Shown piece by piece: positions 53,802 to 61,652 of a stretch of DNA of 64,000 bases. The notes beneath the pieces are model-generated. The model ran no database searches. It worked only from the letters and a program-made list of their open reading frames with translations, and was not told where the DNA came from. The stretch lies in NCBI GenBank assembly GCA_963848045.1, contig CAWKCC010000003.1, positions 186,001 to 250,000 on the forward strand, given 5' to 3'. Positions within the stretch are counted from its first letter, which is position 1. The number at the start of each line of letters is the position of its first letter. The position numbers were made by a program, and so were the translations under genes. The DNA is from CAVUAT01 sp963848045 (GTDB taxonomy: Bacteria; Actinomycetota; Thermoleophilia; Solirubrobacterales; 70-9).

Positions 53802-54425
53802 ATCGCGGGCGCCTCTCTGACCGTACTCGGAATCCCCGGCAGCCTGAGACGGGGATCGTTCACCTCGCGGCTTCTCGGCGAGGCCGAACGGCTGGCCCCC
53901 GGCGGCGTCGCCTTCGACATGTACGAGGGGCTGGGCGACCTTCCCCACTTCAGTCAGGACATCGAGGGCGATCTCACACCCGGGGTCGTCGCGGAGTTCC
54001 GCGATCGGATCAGGCGGGCCGATTGCGTCCTGATCTCCACGCCCGAGTACAACGGGACGATCCCCGGGACGCTCAAGAACGCGCTCGATTGGGCGTCGCG
54101 GCCAGCGGGAGAGGGAGCGTTCAAGGGAAAGCCGGCGGCCGTGATCGGCGCCAGCCCGGGTCGCTACGGCGCCCAGCGATCTCAGGGCGACGTGCGCAAG
54201 GTGCTGACCGCGATCGGCGCGGAGACTTTGGAGGCGGAGCTCGCGGTCCCACGCGTCCACGAGAAGTTCGACGACTCCGGAGCGCTCCGCGACGAGGAGG
54301 TCAAGCGCCTGCTGGAGAAGCGGGTGGCGGCGCTGGTGGCGCTCGTGGACGCCGCGGCCGCGCCGCCCGCGGAGTCGGCCGAGTACAGCCTGGCGTGCCA
54401 GCGGCTCGTGGGCGAAGCTGCCTAG
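53802..54425 (+). CDS. NAD(P)H-dependent FMN reductase family protein
   Basis: About 207 residues if translation starts at ATC 53802. The flavodoxin-like N-terminus TVLGIPGSLRRGSFTSRLL (phosphate-binding GSLRxGS) lies upstream of the first ATG (53919), so an ATG-started product would lose the FMN-binding loop. The core continues CVLISTPEYNGTIPGTLKNALDWASRP, the PEYN(G)T/PGxLKNAxDW signature of the NADPH-dependent FMN reductase family, and KPAAVIGASPGRYGAQRSQGDVRKVL. No ATG, GTG or TTG occurs in frame between the upstream TAG and this motif. TAGGAT (53790-53795) lies 6 nt before ATC 53802; CTG 53817 is the alternative. Confidence 0.82.
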   Translation: MAGASLTVLGIPGSLRRGSFTSRLLGEAERLAPGGVAFDMYEGLGDLPHFSQDIEGDLTPGVVAEFRDRIRRADCVLISTPEYNGTIPGTLKNALDWASRPAGEGAFKGKPAAVIGASPGRYGAQRSQGDVRKVLTAIGAETLEAELAVPRVHEKFDDSGALRDEEVKRLLEKRVAALVALVDAAAAPPAESAEYSLACQRLVGEAA

Positions 54426-54491
54426 CTGACGCTCGCACGGCCTCGAGGAGTCCCGTCGCCAGGTCCCGTGCCGCCCGGATGGGGCCGGCGG

Positions 54492-54497
54492 TACGCT
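54492..54497 (+). promoter_or_regulatory. Leaderless-type -10 element for the dehalogenase-like gene
   Basis: TACGCT, 6-nt spacer, ATG 54504. Confidence 0.5.
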
Positions 54498-54503
54498 TCG
54501 GAA

Positions 54504-55439
54504 ATGGCGCAGGTGGTGGACTGGACGTTTGACGGCACGTGGCCGCATCAGCCCAGGTGGTTCGACTCGGCCGACGGGCGGATGCACTACGTCGACGAGG
54601 GCCCGCGCGATGGACGCCCGGTCGTGATGGTCCACGGCAACCCGACCTGGGGCTATCTCTACCGCAACTTCATCCCGCCCTTGCTGGAGGCGGGGCACCG
54701 GGTGATCGTGCCCGACCACCTCGGCTTTGGGCGCTCCGAGAAGCCGGCCGGCCCGGAGCTCTACAGGGTCCCCAGGCACGCGGAGCGGCTAGAGGCGCTG
54801 CTGGAGTCGCTTGACCTTCGCGGCGCGACCGTGGTCCCCCAGGACTGGGGAGGGCCGACCGGCCTCTACTGGGCGACCCGCCACCCCGAGCGGGTGGACG
54901 GCCTCTTCATCCTCAACACCTATGCCCACGGCTGGAGGCCCGAGGCGCTCCCGCCCGGCAAGGACGAGATCCCGCTGCCGCTCCCGCTCCGCCTCTTTCG
55001 CACCCCTGGGATCGGCGAGGTGCTGGTCAAGGGACTCGACGCGTTCAAGCGGGGGTTCCTGTTCCGCCAGGGGGTGGTGCACACCGAGCGGATGACCCCG
55101 ACCGTGAAGCGCGCCTACCGCGCTGTTCACAGCGGCTGGTCCGAGCGCACGCCGATCCTCGTCTTTCCGCGCGAGATCCCCGTCACCGGCGAGGGGGCGG
55201 TGGTGGCGATGACCACCGAGATCGAGGCCGGGATGAAGCGCGACTTCCGCGCCAAGCCCGTCCACGTCACCTGGGCGATGAAGGACCCCGCCTTCCTGCC
55301 GTCCTACCTGGACACCCTGTGGCTGGACACCTTTCCCGATGCCTCGGTCACGAAGATCGAGGACGCCGGCCACTACCTCCAGGAAGACGCCCACGAGCGC
55401 ATCGCCCCCGAGCTCGTGAGCTTCGTCAGCGACCTCTAG
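54504..55439 (+). CDS. Haloalkane-dehalogenase-like alpha/beta hydrolase
   Basis: 311 residues. HGNPTWGYLYRNFIPPLL supplies the oxyanion region (HGNPTW, residues 44-49), and TVVPQDWGGPTGLYW supplies the nucleophile elbow with Asp114 in place of Ser, followed by Trp115, as in haloalkane dehalogenases. The catalytic His lies in EDAGHYLQED near the C-terminus. The family uses Asp to displace halide from haloalkanes; the natural substrate is unknown, and epoxide or ester hydrolysis is possible. TACGCT lies 6 nt before ATG 54504, supporting this start. Followed by a strong terminator. Confidence 0.88.
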   Translation: MAQVVDWTFDGTWPHQPRWFDSADGRMHYVDEGPRDGRPVVMVHGNPTWGYLYRNFIPPLLEAGHRVIVPDHLGFGRSEKPAGPELYRVPRHAERLEALLESLDLRGATVVPQDWGGPTGLYWATRHPERVDGLFILNTYAHGWRPEALPPGKDEIPLPLPLRLFRTPGIGEVLVKGLDAFKRGFLFRQGVVHTERMTPTVKRAYRAVHSGWSERTPILVFPREIPVTGEGAVVAMTTEIEAGMKRDFRAKPVHVTWAMKDPAFLPSYLDTLWLDTFPDASVTKIEDAGHYLQEDAHERIAPELVSFVSDL

Positions 55440-55449
55440 CTCGTGCGGC

Positions 55450-55490
55450 GGGAGCCGTCCCGCTCTGAGGCCCCAGCGGAGACGGCTCCC
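55450..55490 (+). terminator. Terminator hairpin, first of two
   Basis: GGGAGCCGTC (55450-55459) and GACGGCTCCC (55481-55490) form a perfect 10-bp stem with a 21-nt loop, just after the dehalogenase-like gene. Confidence 0.7.
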
Positions 55491-55499
55491 GGAACGAGA

Positions 55500-55527
55500 A
55501 CGGCCGGGGCCCGAAGGCCCCGGCCGT
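55500..55527 (+). terminator. Strong bidirectional terminator, second of two
   Basis: A perfect 12-bp stem, ACGGCCGGGGCC (55500-55511) with GGCCCCGGCCGT (55516-55527), closed by a CGAA tetraloop. It separates the convergent genes ending at 55439 and 55565. Confidence 0.88.
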
Positions 55528-55564
55528 CTCCAGCGTTGCGGGCTGGGCCCGCGCGGCTACCGGA

Positions 55565-56863
55565 CTACCCGCCGGTGCTGACGTCGGTCTCTCCGATGAT
55601 GTCGAGACCGTCGCCCTTGTACTGGTAGGTGTCGTAGACGCCTGCGGTGGCGTCTCCGTCCTGGTTCATGTCGATCGCGCCGGAAGCACCGACGTAGTCG
55701 ACGTCATCACCATTCTGCAGCGCGTTGATCAGGTCAGGCAGCTGCTGCCAGGTGAGCTCCTCGCCACCGGGCGCGGTGATGTCAATCAGCGCATCCGCCA
55801 TGTCCTGACCGTCGGTTGAGCCAGCGCTCACCGCAGCCAGGTAACAGAGGATGGTCGCATCGAACTGCTGGGCGTCGAACGTCTGCCGCTCGACGTCCTT
55901 CGGGTCGGCACCCACGTAGAGGGTGTCGAACGCCGTCGCTGACTCCTGCTTGTCGGGCGCGCCTGGAGCGGTACCCCGCATGCCGTCAACGACCTGCTGA
56001 CCGACATCGCCGGGGAGGTCGCTCGAGGCCAGACCATCGGTGCCCCAGGCCTTGGCCGGGTCCCAGTTGCCCGTGCGCTGAAGCGCCGGACCGACCTTGA
56101 CGAAGGTCTCCGGGAAATCGATGATCACGAACGCGTCGGGGTTGCCCTCGGTGATCTGGGCAGCCTCCGAGTTGTAGCTCGGCTGCTCGGGGTCGTAGAT
56201 GACCTCTTGGCCGATCGTTCCGCCCAGGTTCTCCCATGCGTCGCTGAACGTGCCGGCGAGGCCCGTTCCGTAGGAGTCGTTGCGGGCGCCGATGTTGACG
56301 GTCTTGCCGTCGGCGCTGCCGAGATCAGCAGCGATCGCATCGGCCAGGGTCGGGCCCTGGAACGAATCCGGCGGCGACGTCCTGTTGACCAGGCCGTTGT
56401 CGTCGAGACCCGTGATCTCGTCGCTGGTCGAAGCCGGCGAGATCTGCAGGACACCGTCCGGGATCGAGACCGATTGCGCGACCGGGATCGTGTCAGAGGA
56501 CGCCCAGGCGCCCGTGATGCAAGTGGCGCCGTCGGAGTCGACCACCTTGCGGGCAGCCTGCACGGATGCCTGCGGGTTGGTCTCGGTGTCCTCGGCCACG
56601 ACCTTGACCGTGTGGTCAACGCCGGCCTCGGCGATCGCATCGGTGATCTGCCCCGCGGCTATGTTCGCCGCCTTCTCGCCGGGAGGGCCGAAGTCGGCCA
56701 GATCGCCGGTCAGCGGGACCAGGTTGCCGATCGTGAGATCGAGCTTCTGCTCGCCGCCACCGCCGCCACCGCCGTTGTCGTCGCCGCCACAGGCGGCGAC
56801 TCCGACCACCAGCGCCAGACCGGCGCTTGCCGCGAGAAGCCTCTTCGTGGTGAGACCTCGCAT
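55565..56863 (-). CDS. Branched-chain amino-acid-binding lipoprotein (LivJ/LivK-like)
   Basis: 432 residues from ATG 56863, which follows GAGGAG. Signal with lipobox GVAAC (Cys25) and then a Gly-rich linker (GGGGGGGEQK). The periplasmic-binding type-1 core has LTIGNLVPLTGDLADFGPPGEKAANIAAGQI, VVAEDTETNPQASVQAARKVV and ASVNIGARNDSYGTGLAGTF. The ligand is probably a hydrophobic amino acid, urea or another small molecule; binding-site residues do not decide this by eye. It converges on livHMGF, with two unrelated genes and two terminators between, so the operon is split. Confidence 0.92.
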   Translation of the reverse strand: MRGLTTKRLLAASAGLALVVGVAACGGDDNGGGGGGGEQKLDLTIGNLVPLTGDLADFGPPGEKAANIAAGQITDAIAEAGVDHTVKVVAEDTETNPQASVQAARKVVDSDGATCITGAWASSDTIPVAQSVSIPDGVLQISPASTSDEITGLDDNGLVNRTSPPDSFQGPTLADAIAADLGSADGKTVNIGARNDSYGTGLAGTFSDAWENLGGTIGQEVIYDPEQPSYNSEAAQITEGNPDAFVIIDFPETFVKVGPALQRTGNWDPAKAWGTDGLASSDLPGDVGQQVVDGMRGTAPGAPDKQESATAFDTLYVGADPKDVERQTFDAQQFDATILCYLAAVSAGSTDGQDMADALIDITAPGGEELTWQQLPDLINALQNGDDVDYVGASGAIDMNQDGDATAGVYDTYQYKGDGLDIIGETDVSTGG

Positions 56864-56981
56864 ACGTTGTTCTCCTCTCTTAATGCTCAGTCGGGGCCCT
56901 CGCTTTGACAAGACGGGCCCGCCGTATGGGGTATCTATAGCCTTTATCGAGACAACGCAACCCCCTCGTGCGCGCTGGCGC

Positions 56982-56987
56982 TAGTCT
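56982..56987 (+). promoter_or_regulatory. Leaderless-type -10 element for the MaoC gene
   Basis: TAGTCT, 8-nt spacer, GTG 56996. Confidence 0.5.
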
Positions 56988-56995
56988 GCGCGCCC

Positions 56996-57463
56996 GTGGA
57001 AGCGGTGGAGATCAAGGGAATCGCGGGCCTCGAGGCCGTCAAGGGCGAGAAGATCGGGCCCGGCGAGTGGCGCCAGGTCACCCAGGAGGACATCGACCTG
57101 TTCGCCAAGCTCTCCGGCGATCACCAGTGGATCCACGTCGACGTCGAGCGTGCGCAGAGGGAGAGCCCGTTCGGCACCACGATCGCGCACGGCAACCTGA
57201 CGCTGTCGCTGATCGACGGCATGCGCCTCGAGCTGATGCGCTCGAGCGGGTTCAAGCTAGGGGTCAACTACGGCTGGAACAAGGTTCGCTTCCCGGCGCC
57301 GGTCCTCGCCGGCGCCAGGGTGCGCGCCAGCGCCGAGGTGGTGGAAGTCTCCGAGGCCGGAGGCGGCTGGTGGCAGGTCGTGACCCGCTTCACGGTCGAG
57401 GTGGAGGGCTCCGAGAAGCCCTGCTGCGTCGCTGACTCGGTCGGCCGCACCCTGCCCGAATAG
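56996..57463 (+). CDS. MaoC-like dehydratase / (R)-enoyl-CoA hydratase family protein
   Basis: 155 residues with the hot-dog fold. Catalytic-type Asp-His motif in DLFAKLSGDHQWIHVDVERAQRESPFGTTIAHGNLTLSLID (SGDHxxIHxD). The C-terminal strand region VEVSEAGGGWWQVVTRFTVEVEG is typical. Hydrates enoyl-CoA or acts on a related thioester. TAGTCT lies 8 nt before GTG 56996, and the gene is divergent from livJ. Monocistronic before a short hairpin at 57475. Confidence 0.92.
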   Translation: MEAVEIKGIAGLEAVKGEKIGPGEWRQVTQEDIDLFAKLSGDHQWIHVDVERAQRESPFGTTIAHGNLTLSLIDGMRLELMRSSGFKLGVNYGWNKVRFPAPVLAGARVRASAEVVEVSEAGGGWWQVVTRFTVEVEGSEKPCCVADSVGRTLPE

Positions 57464-57474
57464 CGGCAGGCGGG

Positions 57475-57490
57475 GCGCGGCCGACCGCGC
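57475..57490 (+). terminator. Hairpin between convergent genes
   Basis: GCGCGG/CCGCGC with a CCGA loop, placed between stops at 57463 and 57493. Confidence 0.55.
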
Positions 57491-57492
57491 AT

Positions 57493-57927
57493 CTACTTGA
57501 CGGTCAGGGTGCCCTCCATGCCGGCCTCACGGTGGCCCGGCACGGTGCAGTAGAAGGTGTATGTGCCTGGGGCCAGATCGACGGTGACCGAGGCCGTGCT
57601 CTGCGAGATCAGGTCGGTCTTGCCGAGCTGGCTTCCGGAATCGTCCTCGATCGCGACGTCGTGCGAGAGGGCGGCCGGGTTGTCGAACTCGATCGTGACC
57701 GGGCCGCTGGCCGCGGTCAGCTCGGTGGTGTCGTATGAGAGGCCGCCGTCGGCCGGCGCGGCGAGGGCGAGGGTCGTGCCGGCGCCACCGGTCGCGGCGG
57801 CCGTGTCGGTCGCCTCGGCGGTCGTCTCGGCGGCCGTCGTCTCGTCGTTGCCGCCGTCTCCGCCGCAGGCGGCGAGTCCGAACAACGCGAGAGCGATCGC
57901 AACGGTCAGCACAGAAGCGTTCTTCAT
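57493..57927 (-). CDS. Cupredoxin (plastocyanin/azurin-like) lipoprotein
   Basis: 144 residues. Lipobox LAAC with Cys21, then a Thr/Ala/Glu-rich linker (TTAAETTAEATDTAAATGG) and a cupredoxin domain. Type-1 copper ligands are visible: His in ALSHDVAIEDD, and Cys, His, Met in TFYCTVPGHREAGMEGTLTV. It would transfer electrons outside the membrane. The ATG at 57927 has AAGGGG 6 nt upstream. No cytochrome gene is adjacent, so its redox partner is unknown. Confidence 0.92.
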   Translation of the reverse strand: MKNASVLTVAIALALFGLAACGGDGGNDETTAAETTAEATDTAAATGGAGTTLALAAPADGGLSYDTTELTAASGPVTIEFDNPAALSHDVAIEDDSGSQLGKTDLISQSTASVTVDLAPGTYTFYCTVPGHREAGMEGTLTVK

Positions 57928-57996
57928 CGCATCCCCTTCTCTAGCTTTTGCAGGCCAGCCAGACTCTAACTACCCCAAGAGGCCCGGCTGCCGACC

Positions 57997-58806
57997 TCAG
58001 TCTCCCTCGAACTCGGGTTCCTCGCCGGCCAGGAAGGCGGTGACGCCGCGGCGCAGATCCTCGGTGGCCATGCTGTCGGCGATCCCGTGGCGCTCCAGCT
58101 GCAGGTGGTCGGTGAGCGAGTTCTCGATCGACTGCTGTAGCAGCAGCTTGGCCATGCGCACGTAGTGGGGCGCCCTGGCGGCGAGCTGGGCGGCCCTCTC
58201 GTTGGCGGCCGGGAGAAGCTTCTCGGCCGTCACCACCTCGCTCACGATCCCCGCCTCGAGCGCCGCCGCCGCGTCGATCACCGGATCGGTCAGCGCAAGC
58301 TCGAGCGCCTTGGCCGGGCCCACGACGCGTGGCAGGAAGTAGGTCATCCCGCCGTCGGGGGAAGCGCCGATGCGGCCGTAGGCGACCACGAAGAAGGCCT
58401 TCTCCGAGGCGATCCGCAGGTCGCACATCAGCGCCAGCGAGAAGCCGGCGCCGGCGGCCGCGCCGTTCACAGCGCCGATCACGGGGTAGGGGATGCGGCG
58501 GAAGTCGACGATCGCCTGGTGCAGCACCTCGGCGCCGCGGCGGACGTCGGAGGGCAGGTCGTGTTCGGGGTCCTCGAGGCCCTTCTTGAACCAGTTGATG
58601 TCGCCGCCGGCCGAGAAGGCTCGGCCCTCGCCCGTCACCACCAGGGCCCGGAACGGGGCGCGGTCGGCGAGCCAGGCCGCGGCGACGGTGAGCTCGTAGA
58701 TCAGCTCGGGGTTCATCGCGTTCATGTCGTCGGGCCGGTTCAGCGTCAGCGTGCCGACGGGCCCCTCGGCCTCGATCCTCAGGGTCTTCAGCTGTGGGGG
58801 CTTCAC
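57997..58806 (-). CDS. Enoyl-CoA hydratase/isomerase family protein
   Basis: 269 residues. Crotonase motifs: GTLTLNRPDDMNAMNPELI, GRAFSAGGDINWFKKGL, AVNGAAAGAGFSLALMCDLRIASEKAFFVVAYGRIGASPDGGMTYFLPRVVG and ALEAGIVSEVV. The second catalytic position has Asp (SPDGG) as in many CaiD/PaaG-like members. Divergent from uvrC: GTG 58806 and ATG 58833 face away from a shared promoter region in which the two -10 hexamers overlap by TA (58820-58821). Confidence 0.92.
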   Translation of the reverse strand: MKPPQLKTLRIEAEGPVGTLTLNRPDDMNAMNPELIYELTVAAAWLADRAPFRALVVTGEGRAFSAGGDINWFKKGLEDPEHDLPSDVRRGAEVLHQAIVDFRRIPYPVIGAVNGAAAGAGFSLALMCDLRIASEKAFFVVAYGRIGASPDGGMTYFLPRVVGPAKALELALTDPVIDAAAALEAGIVSEVVTAEKLLPAANERAAQLAARAPHYVRMAKLLLQQSIENSLTDHLQLERHGIADSMATEDLRRGVTAFLAGEEPEFEGD

Positions 58807-58815
58807 GGGGGCAGC

Positions 58816-58825
58816 AGCCTACTCT
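58816..58825. promoter_or_regulatory. Overlapping divergent -10 elements, uvrC and enoyl-CoA hydratase
   Basis: Plus strand TACTCT (58820-58825) precedes uvrC ATG 58833 by 7 nt. Minus strand TAGGCT (58821-58816) precedes GTG 58806 by 9 nt. The two hexamers share the TA at 58820-58821. Confidence 0.5.
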
Positions 58826-58832
58826 TGTCGGG

Positions 58833-60731
58833 ATGGTGAAGGCCAACCAGACCAAGCTCGCGGAGCAGCGCCGCGAGCTGCCAGACACGCCGGGCGTCTA
58901 CGTCTTCCGGGATCGCTCCGAGGCGGTGCTGTACGTCGGTAAGGCGCGCTCGATTCGCAAGCGCGTCTCATCCCATTTCTCCGGCCGCGGATCCAATCCG
59001 GAGATGATCGCCCGGGTCCACGACATCGAGTTTCTGGTGACGCGCACCGAGGCCGAGGCACTTCTGACCGAGCAGAGCTTCATCAAGCGCTACCGGCCTC
59101 GCTTCAACATCCGGCTCCGCGACGACAAGTCCTACCCCTACGTGGCGATCAGCCTCGACGAGGAGTTCCCGCGCGTCTACTTCACGCGCGAGCGCCACCG
59201 GCCCAACCGGGCCTACTTCGGGCCGTTCTCGTCGGCGAAGCGGGTGCGCGAGACGCTGGACCTGCTGGGCAAGCTATTCCAGTACCGGACCTGCGAGGGT
59301 CCCGAGCCCGGGCGGCGCTCGGGGGTGCCGTGCCTCGACTATTACATCAAGCGCTGTCAGGCGCCCTGCGTCGGCTACATCGACGCAGAGGAGTACCGCC
59401 GCAACATCGACCAGATCATCGGCTTCCTCTCGGGCCGCTATCGCGAGATCGCCGCCGACCTCGAGCGGAAGATGGGGGCCGCCTCCGATGTCCATGACTT
59501 CGAGCGCGCGGCGGTCTTTCGCGATCGCCTCAACGCGGTCACCGGCATGATGGAGCGTCAGCGTGTGGCGGGTGGCTCCCTGGGCAGCGCGGACCTGATC
59601 GGGGTGGCCGTGGAGGGAACCGATGCCAACGCCCAGGTCTTCCAGGTTCGCGACGGCATCCTCGCCGAGCGCCAGGGCTTCTACCTCGCCGGCGGGGAGG
59701 AGCGCGATCACGCTGAGGTCGTCGAGACCTTCCTGCTGCAGTTCTACGGCTCCGCTCCCGCCGTTCCGCCGCGCGTCGTGGTCGGACCCGAGCTGAAGGG
59801 GCGGGCGGAGCTGCTCTCGGAGGCACTCGGCGCGCAGCGCGACTCTCCGGTGGAGGTTCGGGTCGCCGAGCGCGGCGACCTGCGGCGCCTGCGCGAGCTG
59901 GCCGAGCGAAACGCCGAGCTCGCCCTGGCCCAGGACAAGCTGCGGCGCGAGCACGGAAGACAGCAGCGCGCCGAGGCGCTGGCGGCGCTCCAGGAGGAGC
60001 TGGACATGGAGCGGCTGCCGCTCAGAATCGAGGGATACGACATCTCCAACCTCCACGAGACCCACACCGTGGCTTCGATGGTCGTGTTCGAGGGTGGCGC
60101 GCCCAAGAAGTCCGACTACCGTAAGTTCGGGATCCGGTTCGACCGCGAACGGGGGGCCAAGGGGCGCAACGGGGACCGGGGGCGGATCGATGACTTCGCG
60201 GCGATGAGCGAGGTGCTGGCCCGCCGCATCGCGCGCCATCTCGACCAGGTGGATCTCTCCCCGCACGACGCCAGTCGCGACTCGAGCTTCGCCGCGCGCC
60301 CCGATCTGATCGTGATCGACGGCGGCAAGGGCCAACTCTCGGCCGGAATGCGGGCGCTGGCGCCGCTCGTGGACCGGGGAGTAACCGTGGTCAGCCTCGC
60401 GAAGCGCGTCGAGGAGGTCTTCGTGCCCGGGCGCGCGCAGCCGATCCTGCTCGAGCCGCGCTCCGACGCGCTGCGCCTGCTGCAGCGGGTGCGCGATGAG
60501 GCGCACCGCTTCGCGATCAGCTTCCATCGCGGCCGGCGAGACCGCTCGATGACGGCCTCGGTGCTCGACGGCGTCCGCGGCGTCGGGCCGGCCCGCAAGC
60601 GCGCCCTGCTGCTCCACTTCGGCTCGCCGGAGAGGCTGTTGGAAGCCTCGCGCGAGGAACTCGAGGCCGTGCCCGGGGTGCCGGGCAAGCTTGCTCGTGA
60701 GATCCACCGCCAGCTCAACAGGGCCGGGTGA
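58833..60731 (+). CDS. uvrC: Excinuclease ABC subunit C
   Basis: 632 residues, a full-length UvrC. GIY-YIG nuclease at the N-terminus (ELPDTPGVYVFRDRSEAVLYVGKARSIRKRVSSHF), SYPYVAISLDEEFPRVYFTRE, the Cys/Arg region RRSGVPCLDYYIKRCQAPCVGYI, the UVR motif in HDFERAAVFRDRLNAV, the RNase H-like C-terminal nuclease (IEGYDISNLHETHTVASMVVFEGG and DLIVIDGGKGQLSAGMRAL), and tandem helix-hairpin-helix at the end (LDGVRGVGPARKRALLLHFG). ATG 58833 lies 7 nt after TACTCT, a leaderless-type promoter. Its stop overlaps rapZ. Confidence 0.98.
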   Translation: MVKANQTKLAEQRRELPDTPGVYVFRDRSEAVLYVGKARSIRKRVSSHFSGRGSNPEMIARVHDIEFLVTRTEAEALLTEQSFIKRYRPRFNIRLRDDKSYPYVAISLDEEFPRVYFTRERHRPNRAYFGPFSSAKRVRETLDLLGKLFQYRTCEGPEPGRRSGVPCLDYYIKRCQAPCVGYIDAEEYRRNIDQIIGFLSGRYREIAADLERKMGAASDVHDFERAAVFRDRLNAVTGMMERQRVAGGSLGSADLIGVAVEGTDANAQVFQVRDGILAERQGFYLAGGEERDHAEVVETFLLQFYGSAPAVPPRVVVGPELKGRAELLSEALGAQRDSPVEVRVAERGDLRRLRELAERNAELALAQDKLRREHGRQQRAEALAALQEELDMERLPLRIEGYDISNLHETHTVASMVVFEGGAPKKSDYRKFGIRFDRERGAKGRNGDRGRIDDFAAMSEVLARRIARHLDQVDLSPHDASRDSSFAARPDLIVIDGGKGQLSAGMRALAPLVDRGVTVVSLAKRVEEVFVPGRAQPILLEPRSDALRLLQRVRDEAHRFAISFHRGRRDRSMTASVLDGVRGVGPARKRALLLHFGSPERLLEASREELEAVPGVPGKLAREIHRQLNRAG

Positions 60732-61642
60732 TGGGCGAGGGGCCTGAGCACAGAGTCGAGCTCGTGGTGATCACGGGCCACTCGGGCGCGGGCAAGTCCG
60801 AGGCGATCGCCGCCTTCGAGGACGGAGGCTACTTCTGCGTCGACAACCTGCCGCCGCCCATGATCGAGTCACTCGGCGAGCTCTTCCGCCACGAGGGCAG
60901 CGGAGTGGAGCGCGCCGCCGTGGTCTCGGACGTGCGCGGCGGCGAGTACTTCGAGGAGCTGCTGGCGGTGATGCGGGAGCTGGCGGAGACGGGGATAGAG
61001 CTGACGCTGCTGTTCCTCGAGGCCGACGAGGAGACGCTGCTCAACCGCTACAAGGAGACCCGCCGGCGCCACCCTTTGGCCCGCAGCGGGCGGATCGTGG
61101 ACGGCATCCGGGCCGAGCGCGAGCTCCTCGCTCCGCTGCGCGAGCGCGCCGACGTGGTCATCAACACCACAGACCTGACCGGTGGTGAGCTGCGGCGCCG
61201 GATCGCGACCGAGCTGGTCGATCGCGGCGCCGGGGACAACAAGCTCGCGCTGACCGTGCTCAGCTTCGGCTTCAAGAACGGCCCGCCGCGCGACGCAGAC
61301 CTGACCCTCGACGTCCGCTTCCTGCCGAACCCCTACTACGTGGAGGAGCTGCGGCCCCAGACGGGGCTGGACGAGCCGGTCAGGGAGTACGTCGAGGCCG
61401 GAACCCAGGCCGGCGAGTTCTACGGCCGCCTGATGCCGCTGCTCGACTTCCTGGTGCCGGCCTATGTCGCCGAGGGCAAGCAGCACCTGACGCTCGCGAT
61501 CGGGTGCACGGGCGGGCGCCACCGCTCGATCGCGGTGGCCGACCACATAGCGCGCGAGCTCGAGGGGCGCGAGGACGTGAAGCTCCGCGTCGTCCATCGC
61601 GACACCGAGCTTCCCGGCGCCCAGGACGAATCAGACGCCTAG
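60731..61642 (+). CDS. rapZ: RNase adaptor/nucleotide-binding protein RapZ (YvcJ family)
   Basis: 303 residues. Walker A GHSGAGKSEAIAAFEDGGYFCVDNLPP, conserved VVSDVRGGEYFEEL and LTLLFLEADEETLLNRYKETRRRHPL, and C-terminal SFGFKNGPPRDADLTLDVRFLPNPYYVEELRPQTG followed by LTLAIGCTGGRHRSIAVADHIA. The ATG at 60731 overlaps the uvrC stop (TGATG). In gamma-proteobacteria RapZ guides RNase E to small RNAs; in actinobacteria its function is less clear. The order uvrC-rapZ is conserved, but the yvcK and whiA genes that normally follow are absent here. Confidence 0.96.
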   Translation: MGEGPEHRVELVVITGHSGAGKSEAIAAFEDGGYFCVDNLPPPMIESLGELFRHEGSGVERAAVVSDVRGGEYFEELLAVMRELAETGIELTLLFLEADEETLLNRYKETRRRHPLARSGRIVDGIRAERELLAPLRERADVVINTTDLTGGELRRRIATELVDRGAGDNKLALTVLSFGFKNGPPRDADLTLDVRFLPNPYYVEELRPQTGLDEPVREYVEAGTQAGEFYGRLMPLLDFLVPAYVAEGKQHLTLAIGCTGGRHRSIAVADHIARELEGREDVKLRVVHRDTELPGAQDESDA

Positions 61643-61645
61643 ACT
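61640..61645 (+). promoter_or_regulatory. Leaderless-type -10 element overlapping the rapZ stop
   Basis: TAGACT, 7-nt spacer, TTG 61653; the first three bases are the rapZ stop codon. Confidence 0.5.
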
Positions 61646-61652
61646 CGCCGCC

